A stretch of 64,000 bases of DNA from Rhynchospora pubera (taxonomy: Eukaryota > Streptophyta > Magnoliopsida > Poales > Cyperaceae): the NCBI GenBank assembly GCA_028095005.1, contig CM051460.1:69045676-69109675 (forward strand). Reading direction: 5' to 3'. Positions 23,299-34,222 of the stretch are shown in pieces. A program made the position numbers and the translations under genes. A model generated the notes under the pieces. It did no database searches. It was not told where the DNA came from and saw nothing but the letters and a program-made list of their open reading frames with translations. Within the stretch, counting starts at the first letter, position 1, and each line of letters opens with the position of its first letter.

Positions 23299-24019
23299 TC
23301 GTGGTGTCTAAGTGATCCCGTGACCTCACTTTAGATAACACACTATCCTAACTGGTAATGTAGTTTCGGTGATCAAAGCCCACCTAATGAAATATACAAG
23401 AAGGACCAGAGCCCCGTGGTGTTTGAGTGATCCCGTGATCTCATTCTAGATAACACAAAATCAAATTTAAATCCAAATCACAAAACCAAATTACGAATCT
23501 TGTGGTGTCTAAGTGATCCCGCGACCTCACTTTAGATAACACACTTTCCTAACTGTTAAAGTAGTTTCGGTGATCAAAACCCACCTGACGAAATATACAA
23601 GAAGGACCAGAGCCCCGTGGTGTCTGAGTGATCCCGTGATCTCACTCTAGATAACACAAAATTAAACTTAAATCCAAATCACAAAACCAAATTACGAATC
23701 TCGTGGTGTCTAAGTGATCCCGCGACCTCACTTTAGATAACACGCTATCCTGACTGTTAAAGTAGTTTCGGTGATCAAAACCCACCTGACGAAATATACT
23801 TGAAGGACAAAATACCCCGTGGTATCTGAGTAATCCCGTGATCTTACTCTAGATAACACAAAATCAAATTCAAATTCAAATAAAAAAAAATTAAAATCTC
23901 ATACTCAGAGAAAGTCTCATGGTATTCTTCCGGTTATATGAATCTTGTGATGTCTGAGTAATCCCGTGACCTCACTCTCAATCATCACGATAATCACTTT
24001 GAACAAGGAGTGCCAAAAT
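23299..24019. repeat. Tandem array B: 201-bp units
   Basis: Three full units start at 23299, 23501 and 23701 with GTGGTGTCTAAGTGATCCC, plus a partial unit to about 24000. Each contains two half-units differing at TCTAAG/TCTGAG and GACCTC/GATCTC. The array is cut by the Athila element; a related scrap with CACTTTGAACGAGGCCCCG continues at 34140-34217. Confidence 0.92.
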
Positions 24020-24024
24020 CTCGC

Positions 24025-24328
24025 TGATCAGCGGATTTCATGCATACATTTCAACCCTAATTAGGTCTACTATTTGGTTTAATATTGCATATTTTGATGA
24101 TAAATCGTTGATTTTAGGTAGAAGATAGGTACTGCTATTGCTCCGTATGTTTACTGGTTCTCCGCGATGAATTTCTGCTGTTTCTGATGATTTTGGCGGT
24201 TTTAGATGAAAGAATTCGAGATAGGCCCAGTCAGCAATTCAGCCCAGCCCAGACTGCCGTCAGACGACCCGTCTGGATTCCCAGACGGTCCGTTTGGCTG
24301 TTCCAGAACCGACTTATTCAGGGCAGGA
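24025..24328 (+). mobile_element. Truncated 5' LTR of the Athila element
   Basis: It matches the first ~304 bp of the 3' LTR up to CAGGGCAGGA, then switches directly into gag. About 1.16 kb of LTR, the primer site and the 5' part of gag are missing, consistent with one internal deletion. Confidence 0.9.
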
Positions 24329-26060
24329 AGATGGACATTCGGCTCAAGCATGTGCCTTGTTGGTTAGAGACGAACCAATCGCGGAGGTTAATGCCATGGG
24401 TAACCCTCCTCCCTACCCTCCTAACACTAACACATCTCAAGGGTATGTGTATAGAGACAGGAGAAGTCATCCTGGTTTTTCGTATGGCGATCCAAGCGGT
24501 GCCGCTAACCCGGCATCAACGGGGCAAAATACAAACAAAGGAGGGGGCAACAATCAAAACTCTTATTGGCAGCAACATTGCGCGATGGTAGACAAGTTTA
24601 TGGCATATCAATCCGGGTGGAACAACTCGGTGTATGACGAAGTTAGGCAAATTCGACAAACCATGAACCTCCTTCTCCAACAAAGTCAACAAGCAAATCA
24701 AGGTGTAATGACCAAGGCGGGAATGTTCCCAAGCCAACCCGAGCCCAATCCTAATGCTGAGATCAAGAGCGTGATGCACACTTTGCGAAGTGGGACCAGT
24801 TATCAGGGACCAGACATGCCAAATCCAGACGAGACACCTCCAGTTAGGGCTCCAGCCGATCTCCAGACGGACCGTCTGATACCCCAGACGGATCGTCTGA
24901 CTGAGGAGGAGCAGCAAAGAGGAGAAAATGCTCAGCAGACCAATCCAACGCCGCAGAAAGACCCTGCTGTGACTCAACCTGATGTTCCATACCCGAGAAG
25001 GCTAGCTAAGGCCCGTGAAGCGAAGGAGTTCGAAAAAATTTGGCAAATCCTCAAGAATCTCCAAGTGACTCTACCATTCACCGATGTCATGACAAAGATG
25101 CCCTCATATGCCAAATTCCTGAAGGACATTCTTTCGAACAAGAAGAAACTGGAGGAAGTAGGCATGGTAGCTCTGACCGGCGAATGCAATGATTTGATCC
25201 TCAACCAAATGCCCAAAAAAATGAAAGATCTGGGGAGATTCACCATTCCATGTAAAATTGGGAACGCAAACATCAAACAAGCCTTGTTGGACATTGGAGC
25301 AAGCGTGAGCCTCATGCCCGCATCGATATTCAACAAGCTTGGAGTAGGGGAACTGAAACCGACTCGCATGACTCTGCAAATGGCGGATAAATCCGTGCGC
25401 CTACCCCTTGGGATTGTGGAAGATGTGCCTCTCCAAGTAGGTGATGTTCTTGTACCCGTTGATTTTGTCATTGTAGATATGGAGGAAGATCCCGAAGTGC
25501 CTATCATCCTTGGGAGGCCATTCCTGGCTACCGCTGATGTTCTCATCAATTGTAGACAAGGCAATATGAGCATTCAGGTTGGATCGGAGAAAATCGAGTT
25601 TCAAGTGACAAATTCCATCAAGATGCCCGCAGACCTAAGCACATGTTTTATGGTGAATGGAGTTGAGCCCGAGGCGGAAGAATTCATGGGGGACATCTTC
25701 GATTCAAAATTGTTTGAAACATACAAGGAGCTGTATGAGTCATCCACCGATGAAGATGCAGAGAAGATGATCAATGAGATGTTGTCAGAACTAACTTCAG
25801 ACGGACCGTCTGAAGCCCAGACGGGTCGTCTAGACAACATCCAGAGCCACGCAGAGCGCCTGACGGCAGCAGTAGAAGAAACAGACAAGCAGGGCCCACC
25901 AGGAAGCGCCAACCCAGGGCCCCACCAAGTCACAAGCCGTAACTCTGAACTTGTCAGGCCAGACACACCGTCTGAGCTCCCCCAGACGGACCGTATGAAG
26001 GGAGTTCCAGAAATTTCAGCACCTAGGGTTGAATTGAAGCCGATTCCTGAGAATCTTTGA
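24329..26060 (+). pseudogene. Athila gag C-terminus and aspartic protease
   Basis: The frame is open from 24294 to a TGA at 26058-26060 and has no start codon of its own near its beginning; the first dozen residues are read from LTR sequence. Residue numbers count from 24294. Residues ~20-160 are the low-complexity gag tail; ~235-310 are the conserved linker before the protease; D333-I-G-A-S337 is the active-site motif (more usual is DLGAS or DTGAS), and IILGRPFLAT at 404-413 is the second protease landmark. The protease would cleave the polyprotein into structural and enzymatic parts. QTDRLIPQTDRL near 191-202 comes from a paired palindrome. The next frame is the same phase, so the TGA is a nonsense mutation inside the polyprotein. 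Confidence 0.88.
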
Positions 26061-26945
26061 TACGAATTTCTTGGACCTGACCAGACATACCCAGTCATAG
26101 TCAACGCATGCCTTGACGATGAGCAAACGAGCAAACTCTTGAAGGAATTAAAGAGGCATAGGCGAGCAATTGGGTATACCATTGAAGGCTTAAAGGGTAT
26201 TGACCCCGCTATTTGCACGCATCGGATCTTGCTGGAAGAAGACCACAAACCTTCAGTTGAGCATCAAAGAAGATTGAATCCAAATCTAAAGGAGGTCGTG
26301 AAGAAGGAAGTTCTTAAACTCCTCGAATCGGGTATCATCTATCCGATTTCGAATTCAAAATGGGTGAGCCCCGTGCATGTTGTTCCAAAAAAAGGAGGAA
26401 CGACGGTGGTAAAGAATGACAAGGACGAGCTGATCCAAACAAGAGTTGTGACAGGTTGGCGTATGTGCATCGACTATAGGAAGCTCAACACGGCTACAAG
26501 GAATGATCACTTTCCATTGCCCTTTGTTGATCAACTATTGGAGCGGTTGGCAAGTCAAAGTTACTATTGTTATTTGGATGGCTATTCCGGATTCTTTCAA
26601 ATTCCGATCCACCCAAGTGATCAAGAGAAGACTACATTCACATGCCCCTATGGAACATTCGCCTACCGTAGGATGCCCTTTGGATTGTGCAATGCCCCCG
26701 CTACCTTTCAAAGAGCCATGATGGCTATTTTCTCCGATTTTATTGAAAAGGACATGGAGGTTTTTATGGATGATTTTTTGGTTTATGGTTCATCATTTGA
26801 TCATTGTCTTTCTAACTTGTCTAGAGTTGTGCAGCGATGTGAAGATGTTAACCTTGTGCTCAAATTGGGAGAAGTGTCATTTCATGGTTCAAGAAGGAGT
26901 TGTTTTAGGACACATTGTTTCATCCAAGGGTATAGCGGTAGATAA
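26061..26945 (+). pseudogene. Athila reverse transcriptase (frameshifted)
   Basis: Same phase as gag-protease, resuming immediately after the TGA. It carries the Gypsy reverse transcriptase core: SKWVSPVHVVPKKGG, WRMCIDYRKLN, LDGYSGFFQIPI, YRRMPFGLCNAPATFQR and the catalytic VFMDDFLVYG. The enzyme copies element RNA into DNA in cytoplasmic particles. Near 26862-26864 a run of three A breaks the frame; after that the correct reading lies in the next phase (from about 26866), and the residues up to 26945 in this phase are out of frame. The family motifs are otherwise undamaged. Confidence 0.9.
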
Positions 26946-27624
26946 GGCTAAAGTTGAAGTGATTGAGAAGATGGATCATCCAAAGTGTGTGAAGGACATT
27001 CGAAACTTTCTTGGTCATGCCGGGTTCTATAGGCGGTTTATCAAGGATTTTTCTAAAATTGCAAAGCCATTAACCAATCTTACCATGAAAGAAGTTGATT
27101 TTGTGTTTAATGAGAATTGTGTCGATGCATTTTGCAGGTTGAAAAAAGCTCTTATCTCCGCGCCTATCCTACAACCACCCGATTGGAGCCTTCCTTTTGA
27201 GTTGATGTGTGATGCAAGTGACTATGCGGTAGGGGCGGTACTTGGACAAAGAAAAGAGAAGAAACCATATGCCATCTACTATGCAAGTAAGGTGTTGGAT
27301 GAGGCCCAGGTCAATTACACAACCACCGAAAAGGAGTTCATCGCAGTTGTTTATGCCCTTGACAAATTCAGATCATATCTCATTGGATCAAAGGTGATAG
27401 TCTATACGGACCATTCTGCCCTCAAGTATTTGATGAGCAAAAAGGATGCTAAGCCGCGTCTCATAAGGTGGGTTCTCCTATTACAAGAGTTCGACTTAGA
27501 GATTCGAGACAAGAAGGGCACGGAAAACTTGGTGGCAGATCACCTCTCTAGGCTGAAGGTCATTGAACACGAGTCACTGCCGATTGATGAGTCATTCCCC
27601 GATGATCAACTCTTGCATACTTGA
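26866..27624 (+). pseudogene. Athila RT thumb, connection and RNase H
   Basis: Continuation of pol in a shifted phase: VVLGHIVSSKGIAVDKAKV, then FLGHAGFYRRFI, then RNase H with its four acidic positions in CDASDYAVGAVL, TTTEKEF, VYTDHSALKYL and LVADHLSRL. RNase H removes the RNA strand during reverse transcription. It ends at a TGA (27622-27624), where the integrase frame takes over in yet another phase. The junction falls exactly at a remnant of the GACGGGTCGTCTG palindrome, so loss of part of that repeat may have caused the shift. Confidence 0.9.
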
Positions 27625-28946
27625 CGGGTCGTCTGACTGAGCCCTGGTTCGCAGATATCGCCAACTACCTAGCAAGTGGGATTCTACCATATGCAGCAAC
27701 TTACCAGCAAAAGAAGAAGTTCTTGAGTGATGTTAAGCACTACTATTGGGAAGATCCTTTTCTATGGAAGAGAGGAGTTGATAGTGTGATTCGGAGATGC
27801 GTTCCTTATGAAGAAGTTGAACCAATCCTTGTGCATTGCCATTCATCCGCTTACGGATGCCATGCATCAACCTCAAAAATAACAGCAAAGGTGCTTCAAT
27901 CTGGGTTCTTTTGGCCCTCCATTTTCAAGGATGCTAGAGAGTTTGTGTTGAAGTGTGACCAATGTCAAAGGGTGGGGAACATCTCAAGTCGCCAACAAAT
28001 GCCACTAAACCCTATCCTTGAAATTGAGATCTTTGACGTGTGGGGCATTGACTTCATGGGGCCTTTTCCACCTTCGTTTGGCAATGAATTTATTCTTGTT
28101 GCGGTGGACTATGTCTCAAAGTGGGTTGAAGCTATTCCAAGTAGACATGCCGATTCGGCCACGGTGAGGAAGCTATTTTCAAAGGTAATCTTTCCACGAT
28201 TTGGGATCCCTAAGGTTGTAATTAGTGATGGAGGAAAGCATTTTGTGAACAAGCAATTTGAGAATATCTTGGTAAAGTATGGGGTGACGCATAGGGTTGC
28301 AACACCTTATCATCCCCAAACAAGTGGACAAGTTGAAATATCAAATAGGGAAATCAAAAACATTTTGCAAAAGACCATAGGGATAACAAGGAGAGATTGG
28401 GCAATGAAATTAGATGATGCACTTTGGGCTTATCGCACGGCTTTCAAAACTCCAATTGAAATGAGCCCTTTTAAGTTGATATATGGAAAACCATGCCATT
28501 TACCCGTTGAAATTGAGCACAAAGCCTATTGGGCAGTCAAGCAAATTAATTGGGATTCTCAAGCGGCGGGTGAAAGGAGAGTGTTGGATTTACATGAACT
28601 TGAAGAGTTTAGGAATGACTCTTATGAGAATGCTAGAATTTACAAAGAGAAAACAAAGAAGTGGCATGACATGCACATTCAAAGGAGGACATTCAAGGAA
28701 GGAGATTTGGTGTTGTTGTTCAATTCGAGATTGAAGTTGTTTCCAGGCAAGCTTCGTTCAAGATGGTCTGGACCATTTGAGGTAAGAAAGGTCTATCCAT
28801 ATGGGGCGGTAGACATTTGGAGCGAGAAGTTTGGCACATTCAAGGTCAATGGACAAAGGCTCAAAATATATATCTCACATGTGTCAAAAGAAGGAGAAGA
28901 GATGGGCACTCGTCTCCTTACCAACCCCATACCCGCATCAACTTAG
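27621..28946 (+). pseudogene. Athila integrase
   Basis: The 441-codon frame has no genuine ATG at its start; it is the last third of pol. Residue numbers count from 27621. A zinc-binding His/Cys domain lies at about residues 72-115 (His72/74, His81, Cys112, Cys115), followed by the catalytic core D144, D203 and E239 with the canonical 35-residue spacing, and a C-terminal GDLVLLF...KLRSRWSGPFEV module. Integrase inserts the DNA copy into the host chromosome. All catalytic residues are present, so the damage lies upstream. The stop is followed by CTTGGGAGGCAACCCAAGG, a phrase common after pol in this group. Confidence 0.9.
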
Positions 28947-29911
28947 ACATGAGGGGTCGAGCTCAGGACCTTAAACGAGCGCTGCTTGGGAGGCAACCCA
29001 AGGGTTCTATTAAATTAGGTTTACTTTAAAAAAAAAAATGGTAAAACGAAAAAAAAAGAGAGAGAGGAGAAAAGACAAGTTTATAATGATTGTTCTACTG
29101 TAACTTCAACTGATCCTCATACTTGAATTTTCAATACAGGTTGTAAAGAAGCTGAGCTTGGGGGAGTTTCAGGAAAGTTCAAACGACCCGTCTGGTCTCC
29201 CAGACGGACTGTTTGAAATCAGTTTTATGCGCAAAAAGGAATCAGCCCAAAAGGAGATGAAAAGACCCAGACCCAGTTCAGACGACCCGTCTGAGACCCC
29301 AGACGGACCGTCTGAACATCAGCCCACCGAGAAAAACCGAGGCCCACGATTCTAATTTTAGAAAACCCAAACAGATATCAACCGACCCCCTCCTCTTCCC
29401 CTTCCATTGTTACCACAACAGCCTAACCCTCTTCTCTCAAACCCTACCTCGTTGCCACCACCTTCACCTCAATTTCCGGCGAACTAAGCAATTTTCCGAC
29501 GTTCCAACACCACAAACCACCTCTCCTCGCCCTGCTTTACTCGGTTCCGACCTCAATTTCGTTGATTTCGGCTCCAACGAGGCTCCACGTCGTCTCCACC
29601 TCGGATCCGCCGGAAAAGTAAGGGAAACCCATTCTCTGGACCTATTTCAAATCTTGAGAACTCTTCTGTACCAGCCTTGTACCAATAAACCTATAACTCC
29701 ACCAAATCGATCAAACCCTATCTCCTCTGCCCCGACACCAAACGGTCCGTCTGACCCTTCAGACGACCCGTTTGACCCCATCCCGAGACACAGACTCTCT
29801 GCCTAGATCTCTCCATAACCTTCAGATGACCCATCTGACATCCCAGAGGGTCCGTCTGAACTGACCTGACAGCAAACCCTAACCCTGAACTGACCTGATC
29901 CTAAACCGAAA
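28947..29911 (+). other. Spacer between integrase and the third ORF
   Basis: No conserved frame. It holds four paired palindromes (29178, 29277, 29738, 29821) and a C-rich stretch at 29375-29600 that may be the leader of the third ORF. A splice acceptor for a subgenomic RNA would be expected here in env-bearing relatives; several CAG sites exist, none decisive. Confidence 0.6.
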
Positions 29912-31330
29912 ATGCCGAAAATCTCCAACCTTTACAAGAAGAAGCGCAAGAACCACCCCTCCTCCTCTTCCTCTTCATCATCCCATAGCTCGGACCCCTC
30001 CTACAATGCCCGAGATGCTGAACTTGAAGCCGCTGCGGCAGCGGTTTATGAGAGCGAAAGCGAACCAGAGATGGCTCAAGGGAGAGAGATGGCAGGTGGC
30101 CCTATCCTCTTCCGCAACACCGAGCACCGTAAGGCCATGGACTACTTCAAAGATAAGAGATATGAGAACACCAAGACCGTGGATCGAGAGACTCTACAAA
30201 TACTTGGTGTAAGTGATCAGTTCTTTGGCTTTACTTCTCAGTTTGGCATTGAATTCAGATTTTGGGACTTGAAAGAGAAGGCGTATGACCGCCTCACTGT
30301 CGAATTCTTATCTACCTTCAGTTTGACAAGGGTAGATGAGTTGTTGGCATTCAATTGCACCTTGTTGGAAACTGAATTCACCATAACTGAGCTTGAAATA
30401 GCGGAGTGGTTTGGTTTTTTACCCGGAGGTCAAGAAGATGTTGATTACCCTGTGAACATTTGGAAAGAAATTTCAGATACGGATCCACCAAAAAATAAGG
30501 ATTCTCCAAGAGCTAAGTACATCCATCACCCTGTTTTGCGTGTAATCCAAAGAGCATTGGCTCAAACCGTGTTTGCAAGGGGCGAGACAACCATTCAAGT
30601 GAGAATTGAGGAATTAGGGCTACTTGGAAGGATCATGCATCCAAACCTTCCTCGTGCCAACATAGCGGGTTGGATGATCAACTATTGGGCAACAATTGCA
30701 GCAAACCGCCGAGCTGGTAGGGGTCAAATTCAAATTGGCCAGTTTGTGACAATCATTGCAAGGAAGAAAGGGTTGGCGGTGAGACACTTGAAGGAAACAA
30801 AGGGGTATACAACAATGGACTTGGCATTTTTCAAAAATGCAAGTTTCATTAAGAAGTCAAGTGATGGCCGTTGGTTGTGGCATCTTGAGGGCTATCCACT
30901 CTACTATCTCCCTATCACCCAAGAGGTTGTGCCTAAAAGAAGGAATTCAGTTTTACTGATTGATTATGAGGGTGAGCATTTTGGAGATGAGGTGAGAGCC
31001 GCTTCACCTGTCACACGCCCCTCAGGCCATGTTGGAACCACGTCATCAGCCCGTCCGTCAGCCGAAGACCTGCCCTATGACTTTAGGGCACTTATGGGCA
31101 GATTAGAGACACTCGAGAGGCTCTCCACCAATTTCCTTGAGTTGGGAAAGAAGATAGATGCAAAGATTGATCAAATTGAGGAGGAGCAAAAGAAGCAAAG
31201 GGAAGACTTAGATCTCCTCAAACAATATCATGAAGATGATGGTCCCTCAAGGACTCAAGTGGCGGAGATCTACAATTGGTGGTATCCTCAGTACGGGTAT
31301 CACCCTCCTCAACCTCCACCCGAATATTGA
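29912..31330 (+). CDS. Athila third ORF (env-position protein), 472 aa, intact
   Basis: ATG at 29912, uninterrupted to 31330. Residues 1-32 are basic and serine-rich (a run of eight Ser); 33-60 are acidic with an alanine run; 60-350 form the conserved body (FRNTEHRKAMDYF, WFGFLPGGQEDVDYPVN, GLLGRIMHPNLPRANIAGWM); 393-440 are a predicted coiled coil rich in Leu/Glu/Lys; the tail is Pro/Tyr-rich. It resembles the family usually annotated as Athila ORF-1 or plant retrotransposon ORF protein. Its place after integrase is where retroviruses carry env, but I see neither a signal peptide nor a clear transmembrane segment, so an envelope role is not supported. It is the only undamaged frame of the element. 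Confidence 0.82.
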   Translation: MPKISNLYKKKRKNHPSSSSSSSSHSSDPSYNARDAELEAAAAAVYESESEPEMAQGREMAGGPILFRNTEHRKAMDYFKDKRYENTKTVDRETLQILGVSDQFFGFTSQFGIEFRFWDLKEKAYDRLTVEFLSTFSLTRVDELLAFNCTLLETEFTITELEIAEWFGFLPGGQEDVDYPVNIWKEISDTDPPKNKDSPRAKYIHHPVLRVIQRALAQTVFARGETTIQVRIEELGLLGRIMHPNLPRANIAGWMINYWATIAANRRAGRGQIQIGQFVTIIARKKGLAVRHLKETKGYTTMDLAFFKNASFIKKSSDGRWLWHLEGYPLYYLPITQEVVPKRRNSVLLIDYEGEHFGDEVRAASPVTRPSGHVGTTSSARPSAEDLPYDFRALMGRLETLERLSTNFLELGKKIDAKIDQIEEEQKKQREDLDLLKQYHEDDGPSRTQVAEIYNWWYPQYGYHPPQPPPEY

Positions 31331-32670
31331 GCAAGTTGGTAAATTTTCTAATTTCTCTCCTATTTACTTTTCTTTCGATTGATTGATGCATTAGGGACAA
31401 TGCAATTAATTAAGCTTGGGGGGTATTGTAGAGAAATCAGGAAAATGGAAAATTTTCAAATTTTGCGAAATATGTGGATTGTATATACTCTATCTAGGAC
31501 TTCATGACATTTCTGCATTCTACCCCTGGTTCTGTCGCAATTCAAACGGACCTTCTGGATCCCCAAACAGATCGTCTGAACTGGCAGAACCTGAAACTGC
31601 ATCATATAGGGTTATGCATGTTAATTCATGTAACTTTGCATTTAGGATAATTCGAAGTGATACTTGGTGACTTATCTGAGGTTAAGACTTGATAAACTAC
31701 TTGACACATTGAAACAATGAAAATCTTTTTGAAAATTGTTTCTTGAAAAGGCTAACCCTAAGTGAATGGCAAACTTGATGATAACTTAGTTTGGTTGAAT
31801 TTTGAGTTTAGCAATTTCTTTATGGAAGTTAATCTAATTTGAGTAATTAGAACTAAGAACAAACTCCAGCAAACCAACCAACCTTAGGATCCTATAGTGA
31901 CTCTTTGTTTCGGCTAAATACACCGTGTTTTTTTTAAAAAAATTAAAAGTCGAAGATGTAAATACACACCCATGTAAATAAAAACACGTACAAAAAGGGG
32001 AACTAAAAAGCTTGCATTGCCATGGACGATGCGGTAAGTTATAGGTTAGAGTGGATAGAAGAATTCCATAAATCATAAGTAGAAACAGAAAGACTTATGA
32101 TGAAAAAAAAATCCACTCTAATTTTGCTGACCTCTCCACAACGGAAAAAACATCCTAAGCCCCGGGATAAAAATTAAAAGTACTAACCTTAAAACCTTGA
32201 AGTTGATGGGTGAGGAATTGTACCCTTTCTTTTGCCTCACTTTAGTCAAATTTCATTGAGCTTTTCAAAACCAAGTGGTGTATAGCTAAAGATAAGGATT
32301 GTACTAAATTGTTCCTATTGTCAAGTTGATTGTTTGGAGTTAAGTTCTTCTTCCTAATTAGCAATTTAGATTTTCAAGCCTTAATCAAATTGCTAAACTT
32401 AAAAATTAACCAAGTTGAGATATGAAGAAAGATTTGTCATTGACTTTGGTTTAGTTTTAAAGAGGAATTTGATTTAACTAAGAAGTCAACTTGAATTCGA
32501 ACTTGAAAGAAAAAAATTGTTGTCCAAGAAGTTCAAGTCATAACCAAGGGAATTGCCAAGGATTGCTTTGAATCATCAAAATAATGTTAAACCTTAATTT
32601 AAGCCCTAATTTGATCTTCTAAAGTTTAAGTTTTGCTTGAGGACAAGCAAGGTTCAAGCTTGGGGGATTT
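31331..32670 (+). other. 3' untranslated region of the Athila element
   Basis: No coding sequence. It contains a paired palindrome at 31541-31580 and ends CAAGCTTGGGGGATTT directly before the 3' LTR, the purine-rich stretch expected to prime plus-strand synthesis. Confidence 0.75.
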
Positions 32671-34134
32671 TGATCAACGGATTTTATGCATACATTTCAA
32701 CCCTAATTAGGTCTACTATTTGGTTTAATATTGCATATTTTGATGATAAATCGTTGATTTTAGGTAGAAGCTAGGTGATGCTATTGCTCCGTATGTTTAC
32801 AGGTTCTCCGCGATGAATTTCTGCTGTTTCTGATGATTTTGGCGGTTTTAGATAAAAGAATTCGAGATAGGCCCAGTCAGCAATTCAGCCCAGCCAAGAC
32901 TGCCGTCAGACGACCCGTCTGGATTCCCAGACGGTCCGTTTGGCTGTTCCAGAACCGACTTATTCAGGGCAGGACCTATTTTGGAGGAAACTGATTCTAT
33001 TTTCAACTCTCCCCACTTTGGCACGATTACAGACAGTTTTTCCACCGACCTTAGAGAGGATTTGAAGTTATTTAAGGAGAGGGAAGCCAGAAAGGAAGGG
33101 GTCGAAGGGGAAGAGAGAGAGAAAGCTTCAAAACCCTAGCAGAAATCAGAGCCAAACGACCCGTCTGAGAGATCAGACGGACCGTTTGAAGACGCCAGGT
33201 TGCAGAAACAGAAGGAGAGAAGATTGATTTTTGTTGTAATCTTTCTTTAACTCTATGATTGTGGAGAAACCTTATTTTTTTATGATGTTTGATACTATGA
33301 TAGGCTAAGTTGTTTTCTTAGGGGCAATGGTAGGAAACCTAACTTATGTTGTTGCTTTTGGATTTGATTAGTTGGAGCTTTTGATATTTTCATGTGATTT
33401 CTATCTTTTGATTTTTAATTTCCATGTGATTTCATGAATTGCTTAGGTAGAATTGATTATGATCTATTAGATTAAGGCCTTGTCTAATTTGATTGCAATA
33501 ATCTATACCTTAGTTGATTTGTGAATAGCTTAATTGAGGATGGAAGTAATTGAAGAATGAAACCGGGATCAAGTAACCGATAGGTGAACCTTTCTTGTAA
33601 CGATGGTAATAAGATGTCCTTTGTATGAACGATAGATTTTAAAGCCTTTAGGTATTGGTGATGACCAAACTTAGAGATTTAATTGATAAATTGACTTGAA
33701 TTAAATTACCAGAACTGAACGATGGTTAGAATCTGGGAATTAGGTTTAAGCCATAAGTCTGCATATGAAATAGCTTAAATTTCTTTAATTAATCCTCAGC
33801 ACGAGGTTCAGACGGACCGTCTGAGAAATCAGACGGACCGTTTGGAACCTGCAACATAGGTGAAGTTCTTGACCTAAACCCCTAAGTCTTTCTCTTAATC
33901 GTTAAGTCAACCTTAGGATTTAAATTTCAACCAGTAAATTATTTTCTGAACTTTAATTTTAATTCTTAGAATTGTTTCTAGTACCATAAATTGTTTTTAC
34001 ACCCTAGGTTTAATTAAATAAGATAATTTAAGTAAGAACTAATTGAACCGTCCCTGTGATTCGACCCTTAGCTTTACTACGATAGATTAAATCAGGTAAA
34101 ACAAGGTTATTTTGACTAGGTTTGCACCCGATCA
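32671..34134 (+). mobile_element. 3' LTR of the Athila element, 1,464 bp
   Basis: It begins TGATCAACGG and ends CACCCGATCA. It contains three paired palindromes (32907, 33153, 33807). Its first 304 bp match the 5' LTR remnant. Short open frames inside it carry no domain. Confidence 0.92.
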
Positions 34135-34139
34135 CTCGC

Positions 34140-34217
34140 GACAGTTGAGTAGCCCCGCGATCCTACTTCACTTTGAACGAGGCCCCGAAATAATCTCTTA
34201 AAATAAAAATCATATTT
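34140..34217. repeat. Remnant of array B right of the Athila element
   Basis: CCCCGCGATC and CACTTTGAACGAGGCCCCG resemble the left flank (CACTTTGAACAAGG at 23996), so the Athila element split a pre-existing repeat-bearing element. Confidence 0.65.
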
Positions 34218-34222
34218 GGTAT

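Larger units (their letters stand above)
24261..33846. repeat. Paired CAGACGG/CCGTCTG palindromes scattered through the Athila element
   Basis: A near-palindromic 15-18-bp word, typically TTCAGACGGACCGTCTGA, occurs in side-by-side pairs separated by 3-10 bp. Pairs start at 24261, 24864, 25796, 25960, 29178, 29277, 29738, 29821, 31541, 32907, 33153 and 33807, with one single copy at 27625. Variants include CAGACGACCCGTCTG and CAAACGACCCGTCTG. None lies within reverse transcriptase, the integrase core or the third ORF; coding copies sit in linkers between gag and protease, protease and RT, and RNase H and integrase. The copies at 24261 and 32907 are the same LTR position. Confidence 0.9.
24025..34134 (+). 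mobile_element. Athila-type Gypsy retrotransposon, 10.1 kb
   Basis: Both ends are TGATCA...GATCA, with a 5-bp target duplication CTCGC at 24020-24024 and 34135-34139. The order is truncated 5' LTR, gag remnant, protease, reverse transcriptase, RNase H, integrase, spacer, third ORF, 3' untranslated region, 3' LTR. Integrase after RNase H and an extra ORF after integrase fit Athila. The 5' LTR was cut to about 304 bp and fused to gag, removing the primer site. The pol frame has one nonsense codon and two frameshifts, so the copy cannot move by itself. By eye, about eight differences separate the 304 shared LTR bases, which suggests a fairly recent insertion. Confidence 0.93.

Noticed and set aside
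24974..26248. Minus-strand frames of 199 and 215 codons under the Athila gag-protease
   Set aside because: Antisense shadows of a conserved coding frame with protease motifs on the plus strand.
29912..31330. Calling the third ORF a true envelope protein
   Set aside because: The position fits, but no signal peptide, transmembrane segment or fusion-type feature is visible in the 472 residues.
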